From Lojkania enalia (lineage: Eukaryota > Ascomycota > Dothideomycetes > Pleosporales), in the NCBI GenBank assembly GCA_010094045.1, contig ML986705.1:62001-126000 (forward strand): a DNA stretch of 64,000 bases, read 5' to 3'. The first letter of the stretch is position 1, and each line of letters begins with the position of its first letter. The position numbers and the translations under genes are program-made. Under the pieces are notes generated by a model, which saw nothing but the letters and a program-made list of their open reading frames with translations, searched no databases and was not told the DNA's origin. Shown here in pieces: positions 1-7,108 of this stretch.

Positions 1-225
1 ATCGAGACCAAGGAGCCGCTTTGCAACCTCGTTATCATGCATGTCTACTGCCCTTCCCCAACGACAGAGGCGTGCTCGTGTATCTTCAAGTCGCAATTGA
101 CAAGTGGTGAAGTTTCGCTCGAAGCTAACACCAAGACGGATGATCTCGAAGCATCGTACAGCGTCTTCGAACAAAGTAGCAAGACCCACCACCCCAACAA
201 CGAGTCCTACAGTCTCAGCAGCTAT
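1..225 (-). CDS. HeLo-domain cell-death effector, N-terminal part, cut by window edge
   Basis: The minus strand reads open from position 225 to the edge as 75 codons of a HeLo domain, the membrane-targeting cell-death domain of HET-S-type fungal proteins. Visible features are a hydrophobic N-terminal helix (VGLVVGVVGLATLF), then a Cys-Phe-Glu segment (RCFEIIRLG) and the conserved RLCRWGRAV near the end. The C-terminus, where an amyloid motif would sit, lies outside the window. The expected first Met is ATA (223-225), and an in-frame TAG lies six codons upstream. Either the start was lost by one C-to-T change (CAT to TAT on the plus strand), or translation starts in an upstream exon using the TAG at 244-246 as splice acceptor. 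It is divergent from the NACHT-ankyrin NLR at 719, the usual layout of effector and sensor. The domain call is firm; intactness is unknown. Confidence 0.72.
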   Translation of the reverse strand, partial: MAAETVGLVVGVVGLATLFEDAVRCFEIIRLGVSFERNFTTCQLRLEDTRARLCRWGRAVDMHDNEVAKRLLGLD

Positions 226-718
226 GTTGAAAGAAAGGGTAAGCTAGATAATTTTGAGAGTGCACACAATCTCTCAGATATCTGCTAGGTACTTAGCTGC
301 TAAATAAATATTGCTCGTTCGAGTTTCACAGCCTTTTGCGCTCAGCCTGTTGGGCTGTCCGGTGAAAGAATAGCTCTATGAGGTACAGCAAGCCACCAAT
401 GAACTGTTCATGCATAAAAGATTCCTCTAGCCAATAAAATACTATGCCCATGCGAAAGGAAGTTGGAATGTGTCGGGCGGTCCGGTGAAGAGCCATTAGG
501 TGGGTAATCAGCGATATACTCTCGATTCAGACTTGCGCTCAGCCTTAATGGCTCGTGCCCCGCACCCCAGAGTACACTACGCCAGCTTAGCCCTTACTAT
601 TGATCCCCACCCTGGGACCATATATTAATATTCACCATTGGAAACAGATTGATTCTTTTTCATCGTCCCCAAAGTCCAACCAGGCAGCTTGCCCAGCAAC
701 AATGCCTACCTCGAGACA
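226..718. promoter_or_regulatory. Divergent intergenic region between HeLo gene and NLR
   Basis: About 490 bp separate the HeLo coding start from the NLR start. No open reading frame of substance is seen. A TATA-like stretch (CATATATTAATA) sits at about 619-630, some 90 bp before the NLR ATG, so it is a reasonable core promoter for that gene. Shared regulation of the two genes is an inference from the layout only. Confidence 0.4.
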
Positions 719-2905
719 ATGACCACTGGTCACTCCTTTCAGAATGTCTCAAGCTTTGGAGATTCCCATGTCCACATGGGAAACAACATCTACCACAGCA
801 TCGAAGCTAAGCATTCACCAACCGAGGAATGTTTAAAATCACTGGCCTTCCTAGAAATGAACGATCGCCCGAATGATATTGATCGCGCCGCAATTGGAAT
901 GTCTAAGGGGACATGTACGTGGCTGCTTGGACATAAGACATACAGAAAATGGGTCTCTCACCATAGAGGCTTGATCTGGATCAAAGGAAAACCAGGCTCA
1001 GGAAAGTCAACGCTCCTAAGGTACGCGCTTCGCAATGTTCAAGTGGAACATGAAGCTGGTGATAGAGCTCTAATTCTCTCGTTCTTCTTCCACGGCCGTA
1101 GTTCTGAGCTCCAGAGAACACCGCTTGGCCTCTTTCGATCTCTTCTCCACCAACTCCTTAGCCATATCCCTGATTTATTATCCGACATCGTCGACCTATT
1201 TAAATCTCGACAAAGTAGCATCGGCGCATTCGGCGAGAAGTGGCACTGGCATCCACAGGAGCTACAGGGCTTTTTCGAGTCGGCGCTCCCCAAAATCTTG
1301 GATAAACGGCCTATCAAGTTATTTGTCGATGCCCTAGACGAATGCGGCGAAGAGAATGCAACCCGCCTAGTCGATAGTTTCAAGGAACTAGTCCAAAAAC
1401 TTCCGTCAACTCTATTTCAGCTTAGCATCTGCTTTACATGTCGTCACTATCCTATCCTGGCGTTCGATGACCAATTATCGATATGCGTCGAGGACGAAAA
1501 CATTGAGGATATTGCCGTTTATGTACGAGAACGGCTCTCTTTCCTACGCATTCCATCTAAACTTGTGATTCAGAACGAGATTACCACACGAGCTTCAGGC
1601 GTTTTCTTGTGGGCTTATCTCGTTGTGAAACGCGTTCTAGAGCTTGATCGTAGGGGTATAGGACTACAGTGCATGTATTTAGAAATTCAACACCTACCTC
1701 CGGATTTAGACGATCTCTATCAAGAACTCTTACAAATAATGGATGAGATACCAGCTTCCTTAAAGTTAATGCAATGGATCTGCTTTGCCACGAAGCCCTT
1801 ATCAATTGAAGAACTGCGATGGGCTATGGTCGTTGATGCCGATTGTCCACACAGAACACTGCAGCAGTGCCAGAGCGCAGAAGACTACATATACGACAAC
1901 GAGAGGATGGAGCGGAGGACTAAAACGCTTAGCTGTGGCCTAGCGGAGGCTGTGCCTTCAAACAAATTTGGTAGCTTTACAATAGCAAAACCGCCTGGGC
2001 CGAGTCTCCAGAATGACCCCATCTTAGGCTCATGGATTGTGCAGTTCATCCATCAATCGGTCAAAGACTTCTTCGTAGGAAAAGGACTCTCGACCCTGTA
2101 TGCCGCCTTGAATTCTCCAAAGTTAGCGGATCTAAACGCGCATTACCGCCTCTCCAGATCGTGCATCTGCTACTTGGCAATGAAGGAGATCACTCAGTTA
2201 GTAGCTGCTGATCGGCAGAGTTTGGTATCAGAGTTTCCATTGCTAAGCTATGCGACAAGATCCTGGGTAAAGCATGTGAAAAAAAGTGAAACTGAAGACG
2301 TTTCTCAAGCAGATCTTTTAGATTATTTCGCATGGCCATCAGAACACCTAATACAAGTATGGATTCGCATTTACCAAAAAATACACCCACACTTGACCCG
2401 TCAACTAAAGGCAGGAGCCGGACTACTACACATTGCGTCGAGATATAATCTAATACAACTGCTGTTAGCTATTTTGCAGAGCGTAGATCGATTGAGAGTT
2501 AAGATTGACTGCCGAGATGCTAGCGGTCGGACGCCTCTTTCGTGGGCAACGGAGTATGGACACGAGGCCATCGTCAAGCTTCTGCTCGGTACAGGAGAGG
2601 TCGATATCGATTCAAAGAATGTTAATAGTCGGACACCTCTTTTGTGGGCAGCAGAGTATGGGCATGAGGTTATTGTCAAGCTTCTACTTAGTACAGGAGA
2701 GGTCGATATCGATTCAAAGAATACTAATAATCGGGCGCCTATTTCATGGGCAGCAGAGTATGGGCACAAGGGTATCGTCAAGCTTCTGCTTAGTACAGGA
2801 AAGGTCGATGTCAATTCGAAGGATACTAAGTACGGTCGGGCGCCTCTTTCGTGGGCAGCAGAGAACGGGCATGAAGCTATTGTCAAGTTATTACAGGCTC
2901 GGTAG
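719..2905 (+). CDS. NACHT-ankyrin NLR with N-terminal amyloid-like motif
   Basis: Single-exon protein of 728 residues, a STAND-class receptor expected to sense a non-self cue and trigger an effector. The ATG at 719 is the first ATG of the frame. Residues 13-26 (FGDSHVHMGNNIYH) resemble HET-s-type amyloid motifs, with a V-x-M-G-N core. The NACHT domain follows, with P-loop GKPGSGKST at 90-98 and Walker B LFVDALDEC at 201-209. The C-terminus (about 597-728) has four ankyrin repeats of 34-35 residues (TPLSWA, EYGHE, IVKLLL signatures), and the stop falls inside the fourth. The motif, the divergent HeLo gene next door and the NACHT core together suggest a two-gene signalling pair like nwd2/het-S. 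Domain calls are firm. The amyloid role is inferred and depends on a matching motif outside the window. Confidence 0.88.
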   Translation: MTTGHSFQNVSSFGDSHVHMGNNIYHSIEAKHSPTEECLKSLAFLEMNDRPNDIDRAAIGMSKGTCTWLLGHKTYRKWVSHHRGLIWIKGKPGSGKSTLLRYALRNVQVEHEAGDRALILSFFFHGRSSELQRTPLGLFRSLLHQLLSHIPDLLSDIVDLFKSRQSSIGAFGEKWHWHPQELQGFFESALPKILDKRPIKLFVDALDECGEENATRLVDSFKELVQKLPSTLFQLSICFTCRHYPILAFDDQLSICVEDENIEDIAVYVRERLSFLRIPSKLVIQNEITTRASGVFLWAYLVVKRVLELDRRGIGLQCMYLEIQHLPPDLDDLYQELLQIMDEIPASLKLMQWICFATKPLSIEELRWAMVVDADCPHRTLQQCQSAEDYIYDNERMERRTKTLSCGLAEAVPSNKFGSFTIAKPPGPSLQNDPILGSWIVQFIHQSVKDFFVGKGLSTLYAALNSPKLADLNAHYRLSRSCICYLAMKEITQLVAADRQSLVSEFPLLSYATRSWVKHVKKSETEDVSQADLLDYFAWPSEHLIQVWIRIYQKIHPHLTRQLKAGAGLLHIASRYNLIQLLLAILQSVDRLRVKIDCRDASGRTPLSWATEYGHEAIVKLLLGTGEVDIDSKNVNSRTPLLWAAEYGHEVIVKLLLSTGEVDIDSKNTNNRAPISWAAEYGHKGIVKLLLSTGKVDVNSKDTKYGRAPLSWAAENGHEAIVKLLQAR
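2528..2895 (+). repeat. Near-identical tandem ankyrin-coding repeats
   Basis: Units begin with CGG at 2528, 2630, 2732 and 2837, giving periods of 102, 102 and 105 bp. Neighbouring units are very similar at nucleotide level, including silent positions (for example the shared GAGGTCGATATCGATTC). This is the high internal identity seen in fast-evolving fungal NLR repeat domains. Confidence 0.85.
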
Positions 2906-3025
2906 CTTTGTAGATTATTTTATATTCTTGGCAACTAATCTAAAAAGTGAATAAACTGTTTAATCCTGCCTGTAGAAAAATATATTTATAGACTGATTTT
3001 GTGTTTTTATATCAAAACTTGTAAT
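2906..3025. other. AT-rich 3' flank of the NLR
   Basis: Short AT-rich stretch after the stop codon with AATAAA at about 2949-2954 (in GTGAATAAACTG), which could serve as the poly(A) signal. No gene is seen. Confidence 0.35.
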
Positions 3026-3250
3026 AGGGATTTTGGCAAGTCTGCCGAGTACGATTTCCTACTACTGTACGACAGTAAGTTATCCGGTTGTAGGTTGTAT
3101 CGGATACTGTCGCACAATATAAAATCACGCCGGATATCAACTGATATATCCCTTTTCTGTGTATATAAATATGGCCTGCTGGCCATCCTCAATAAAAGCA
3201 ATCTAGTTCCTCATATCCTCCCTGAGATAAGATTCCACTCTCACCACAAA
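3026..3250 (+). repeat. Left arm of a long inverted repeat (hAT-like or LTR-like end)
   Basis: This stretch matches the reverse complement of about 4925-5128. Shared blocks include GGGATTTTGGCAAGTCTGCC (outer end) and ATAAATATGGCC...GGCCATCCTC (inner part). The outer end, TGTAATAGGGATTTTGG here against TGTGATGGGGATTTTGG in the other arm, looks like hAT terminal inverted repeats, but the arms are about 200 bp long and no clear 8-bp target duplication is seen. The arms differ mainly by transitions. Confidence 0.65.
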
Positions 3251-4582
3251 ACCTGTATATAATGGGAGTGGAGGCAGTTTACTAGAACATATCGCCACAC
3301 CTAGCTAGGAAGGTGGCCGACATTCCTTGGTCACGGGGTTGCAAGCCCAAATTAAGGCGGCCACGCCGTTGTAAAGTGGCGAGAAACCTTGGGTTTTTGA
3401 AAGGGTGGGTACTATTCATCTCGGACATTCTTTTGTCAGCCAGAATTATCACCTATATAAGCCTTCATGCTTTAGTAGCAAGAAGGCTTATATAGGTGAT
3501 ATTTCCGGCTGACATCTTTTAATCAATTCCCCGTCGTTCGCTTAGCTAGCGCTCGCTTGAAAGGAGGGCCGCGCGGCTTCCCCATCGTTGTAGACCCCCC
3601 CGATAGCGGCTTCAACCCTTGACTGCATCCCGTCAACACCATTTCCAACCCTAGCTAGATGCACGAGAAAGCTGAGCGCGAAGGCGGCGGAGGCCCTGTA
3701 GTAGCAACCAACAAGGATAATCGCACCACATTCGGTGTAGAACAGAAGTAGAACCACAGCACTGCAGTTATCGTGGGTCGACAAGTCTCTAGACACGCTG
3801 CAGAAGCCGACGTAGGATGGCATGCTACCATTTCCCGCCGGACGCGTGTCCTCCTCACCTAATCGAGAGGGTGGAAGTGGTAGGCTAGGAGAGCTAGTGG
3901 AGCCCATTGCGAGCCTAAATAAGATAATGACCCAGCACAGCATCACCAACATAAACTAGAACAGCATAATTTAAGATCATTGGAAGCAACCATACTACAT
4001 TTAATGCGGAACAGCGACATTTCAAAGACTGAGTTGCCGAGCTCTACGAAACAATTGGGTCGTTCTGATCTTAGCTTGACATCCTCTTCGTGTCTCCCCC
4101 GTCAACGCAGCAGTGGGCGTTAGTCGCAGGTAGCGGACGCCCAGTAGGACCAGGCACAACGCTACAGCGAACACTGAGCGGCGGTATTACAGATAAGGAG
4201 CATGACCGGCAGCTGGTGATTGATGTCAGCCGGGTGGGAGAAGGAGCGGTGGAGAGGGTAGCTATCACAGAGGCCGCGAGGTAGGCTATCTGGCAAGGCC
4301 TGAATAGCGTAGAGAGGCTTGCACGGGCAAAAATTAAAGACCTCCGGATATGGCGAGTGAATCACAGTACCAGTGCGATCAAGTTCTTCGTGGACAAAGA
4401 CTAAGAGGCGGCGTTTTGGTAGATAACAACCGAATGGCTCAAACCGCACATCTTGGGCGCATAAGTCTTTACGTGTCTCACCACTCAGTGGGAGCACCAG
4501 TCAGCTGGAAGCCCCACCAAAATCACGACGCGTCCTCTACAGAACTCGCGATGCCGCCTACACAGAACACTCAGAGCTTCAA
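3251..4582. other. Interior of the inverted-repeat element, no intact gene
   Basis: About 1.3 kb between the arms with no convincing coding region. Open frames here are short, conflict between strands and show no domain. A strong hairpin lies at 3435-3513. The rest is probably non-autonomous element filler or captured host DNA. Confidence 0.4.
3435..3513. repeat. 31-bp near-perfect hairpin
   Basis: Left arm 3435-3465 begins GTCAGCCAG and ends AAGCCTT. Right arm 3483-3513 is its reverse complement with about three mismatches. The loop is 17 nt. The arms contain ATCACCTATATAAGCC and its complement. It could be a fold-back element or a miniature transposon remnant. Confidence 0.75.
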
Positions 4583-4695
4583 AAAGAAGGCAGACTAGCT
4601 CTTTCAATGCATGCCGTTCAGACTAAGCAGGTATCTAGCCGTTATAAGGCTGCAGTCTTATACAACGTCCCTCAATCAACTCTATATACTCGAAA
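4583..4695 (+). pseudogene. Pogo-type transposase HTH fragment
   Basis: One frame reads EGRLALSMHAVQTKQ, then AAVLYNVPQSTLYTR, the helix-turn-helix (psq-type) start of fungal pogo/Fot1 transposases. It breaks off and is followed at once by hAT-type sequence, so the join is chimeric. No functional protein is possible. Confidence 0.55.
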
Positions 4696-4925
4696 TTAAT
4701 ATAAGAGCAGCTTGGACAAAGGCTAACGATTATTGCGCCAGGCTGGAAGGCTCTGTAGTCTACTGCGCCGCGGCTATCCTCCATCCGTACTACAAGTACT
4801 ACTGCGACAATAGCTAGCAGGACAAGCTAGACTGGCTGGCATCTGCCAATGCAGCTTTTCAAGGACTATGGGCGGAATATAAGCCTCACCCTGAGCCGCG
4901 TGAACCGGTACGATGCAAGGCTATC
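4696..4925 (+). pseudogene. hAT transposase C-terminal fragment
   Basis: The frame reads through VVYCAAAILHPYYKYY, then, after an in-frame TAG, LDWLASANAAFQGLWAEYK. This is the C-terminal dimerisation region of fungal hAT transposases (A-x-x-LHP, followed by a W and LW-x-x-YK). The stop and the missing N-terminal part make it a remnant. It abuts the right arm of the inverted repeat, as expected for the 3' end of a hAT element. Confidence 0.65.
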
Positions 4926-5130
4926 ATTTCTCGTGGTGAGAGGCGAATCTTGTCTCAGTGAGGGAGATTAGGAACTGAACTGATTGATTGAGGATGGCCA
5001 GCGGGCCATATTTATGTACATAGAAAGGGGGTATATTAGCTGATATCTAGCGTGATATCGAGCGTGATATCATACGACGATATCTGATACAACTCGGCAG
5101 ACTTGCCAAAATCCCCATCACATTTCTTGC
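4926..5130 (-). repeat. Right arm of the long inverted repeat
   Basis: Reverse-complement partner of 3026-3250. It ends CTTGCCAAAATCCCC and contains GAGGATGGCCAGCGGGCC. It follows the hAT transposase fragment directly and abuts the 150-bp solo LTR that begins at 5137. Confidence 0.65.
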
Positions 5131-5136
5131 AGCATT

Positions 5137-5544
5137 TGTCGCGTATCAGGGAGCATCAATTGCTGAGGCAAATATTGACGTGTTGAAGGAGCGTAAGTGG
5201 CCTGCCTAGCTAGAGGCTGGCAATGGCGAGACTATATAGGCCTGAAAACAGACCAACTGTTGAATGGACTCTGTCAGCTAGCTTGGTGTCAGCAAGGTAA
5301 GGCAGGGCAGAGCATGGTGCTGCATGGTGTACACAGCGTGCGGGGATAGTAGGGTGGGCAAGTAACTGTTTTGTTGATTGCTGTCGGGTGCTACGTATAT
5401 AGTTAAAGGGGCTATATAGTATGCGCACTCGGTTCAAGCGCACGTGCCATATCACGTGCCTTAACCATATGATATGTACTTCAGCTCCGTACAATATTCA
5501 CTGTTCGGACACCAACTATAATAGGATAGTAGAAACATGTGATA
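5137..5544 (+). mobile_element. 150-bp solo LTR, copy 1, interrupted by another solo LTR
   Basis: Begins TGTCGCGTATCAGGG and ends AACATGTGATA (the other copies end TGACA). Removing the 254-bp insert at 5258-5511 and one 5-bp duplication leaves 149 bp, the same length as the copy at 52803. Flanking 5-mers (GCATT and CTTAC) do not match, so the target duplication is lost or the flanks were rearranged. Confidence 0.75.
5258..5511. mobile_element. 254-bp solo LTR nested in the 150-bp LTR
   Basis: Starts TGTTGAATGG and ends TTCGGACA (TG...CA). It is flanked by a perfect 5-bp duplication CCAAC (5253-5257 and 5512-5516). Uninterrupted copies of the host LTR at 39375 and 52803 show the empty site. 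It contains GCTATATAGTATG, a likely LTR promoter TATA. No internal retrotransposon sequence remains, so this is a solo LTR. Confidence 0.82.
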
Positions 5545-5548
5545 CTTA

Positions 5549-5871
5549 CGGCTATTCCTCTGTTCTGTGAATTTATTTGTAACCCGGCCGGACAAAATCA
5601 CATGACTTGGTGAAAGTATGCATGTTGTTAGTTCAAAATTCATTTCAAGGTTTTGGGTGTGACGGCACTTGGGGCTGAGGACAGTCATGTTGTATACAAT
5701 GCTGCCTAGGTGGTTGAGCCGCGGTAGATCCTGTGGCTGTGGCTCGCTTAACCTGGTCCCTGGGATCTCGGCATGATGCACGAACCAAATTTGAAAGTTG
5801 GTGACGTTGGCACATGCATCTATTCCTCATGATCTGATGGCCAATTTGCAAAACAAATTCTACAAGAAATT
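5549..5871. other. Gene-free gap downstream of the gasdermin gene
   Basis: About 320 bp beyond the gasdermin stop codon. No coding region or repeat was recognised; the short open frames conflict between strands. Confidence 0.35.
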
Positions 5872-6735
5872 TCAGAAGTACCAGCTTCGCGCCATATCCT
5901 CAGTTCCCTCGTTTTGATCTGACACTTCAATGCGTTCGTCCTCTTCGTCGTCAATTTCCTCGTCACTGTCTTCCCCGAATCCGTGGTGCTTCGCCTTAAC
6001 CCGGGACGGGCCTCGCAGGACCGCGTTATGCCGGACATGTGGGGACGACAATGTAAAGGAAGACTTGCGCTTGACAATCAAATAGGCAACAGCAAAGATC
6101 TCCTCCTCAACCACATGCATTCTCCGGGCTTGGCCATCGAATTTACTCCGCGAGACTGTAAGGCCGGGATCTTCCAGGCCAGGTATAATGACCGGTAATC
6201 CTACCGCCGCCGATATGGGTGCCGTCAAATCAACGGCTTTTGTCCTTGATTTCGACTTGGAAAAGGTCCAGAGAGATCCCGATGTGGTCAGGAAGCCAGA
6301 GACGAAATAGGCCTTTCCCTTCTCCTCTAGGAGTTCGTTGACGTCTCTTGCATACATCTCGTCCCCCATCAGCCTGCTAAAGTAGTCCTTTGGATTGTTT
6401 AGCATGTATCGATTGACCGTCGCAGATTCGAGTTTGACGAGATCCTCTTGGCCATTGGCAAATTCAAAGCCAAAAAGGGCCGTCAAGGCGGCGGAAAGGC
6501 TATTTTCCTTTGCGCTGCTAAGGACGTCCTTTCTATTCGTTGAGATGAACGGCTGAGGAAGAATATCCGGCATGATATCGTTGGTGTTGTGGGGTTGTTC
6601 TCCAGTAAGGTTCTCTTTCGGTACATACTGCTCAAGAGGGAGATATTTGTCTGCCACCACCCTTCCCATCATTTTTGGGATTTCTGAACTGGCACATGTT
6701 TCGTCCAGGAGAATGAAGCGTCGCTGCTGTGGCAT
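5872..6735 (-). CDS. Fungal gasdermin-like pore-forming protein (HET-Q1/RCD-1 type)
   Basis: Single-exon protein of 287 residues. The ATG at 6735 (MPQQRRFILLDE) is preferred over a longer alternative start at 6825 because family members begin in this way. The N-terminus (RRFILLDETC) and PKMMGRVVADKYLPLEQY fit fungal gasdermins, which permeabilise the plasma membrane after C-terminal cleavage. The length is close to HET-Q1. A basic linker (around residues 222-250, VKRKSSFTL to VKAKHHGFG) is followed by a strongly acidic tail (about 255-287, EDSDEEIDDEEDER). That is the layout expected of a cleavable inhibitory tail. It is divergent from a CHAT-protease NLR, the known type of partner. Family assignment is by pattern memory, not a search. 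Cleavage of this protein is inferred. Confidence 0.78.
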   Translation of the reverse strand: MPQQRRFILLDETCASSEIPKMMGRVVADKYLPLEQYVPKENLTGEQPHNTNDIMPDILPQPFISTNRKDVLSSAKENSLSAALTALFGFEFANGQEDLVKLESATVNRYMLNNPKDYFSRLMGDEMYARDVNELLEEKGKAYFVSGFLTTSGSLWTFSKSKSRTKAVDLTAPISAAVGLPVIIPGLEDPGLTVSRSKFDGQARRMHVVEEEIFAVAYLIVKRKSSFTLSSPHVRHNAVLRGPSRVKAKHHGFGEDSDEEIDDEEDERIEVSDQNEGTEDMARSWYF

Positions 6736-7108
6736 TGTTACTTCAATTGTCGATAGAGGGTAGCGGATTCGCAAGTGAGGAGAAAGGGAATGATGAACGC
6801 AAGGCAGCCTACAATTATCAATCACTACTAGTATGAAGCTTTGTGGCTGTGCGGCGCCTACGTGTTTAGCAAAGCCCGATCATGCTATTCGATAAATTCG
6901 GGTGCATCCCATTGGCGCGGCTAGGGCTTGAGCTGAACGCTGAAGGCTTGTGGCGCGTGCTTGCAGCTTGGTGCTGGATGGTCGCGCCTCGGTTACACAC
7001 TCTCGTGACGTGCGTGGATAAAGGGGAACACTATTTGAAGCAGTAGCAGCCTAGCGTTTCCGGTCTGCTCTTTTCATCTTTTGCGCGACGGACTGGAAGT
7101 CAAGAGTG
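6736..7108. promoter_or_regulatory. Shared promoter between gasdermin and CHAT-NLR genes
   Basis: The 373 bp between the two divergent start codons is GC-richer than the surrounding transposon debris. An inverted CCAAT box (ATTGG at 6911-6915) lies near the middle. No TATA box stands out. A shared promoter fits co-expression of effector and protease, but that is inference. Confidence 0.45.

Noticed and set aside
37..288. 83-codon plus-strand frame at the left edge
   Set aside because: The minus strand encodes a clear HeLo domain here, so this is its shadow.
689..718. Upstream non-ATG extension of the NACHT-ankyrin frame
   Set aside because: It begins at TTG; the first in-frame ATG at 719 leads straight into the amyloid-like motif.
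2401..2886. 161-codon minus-strand frame with internal repeats
   Set aside because: Antisense shadow of the ankyrin repeats; its periodicity comes from the plus-strand gene.
3542..3952. 136-codon minus-strand frame inside the inverted-repeat element
   Set aside because: Its hydrophobic stretches do not form a recognisable protein; it lies in element filler with competing frames.
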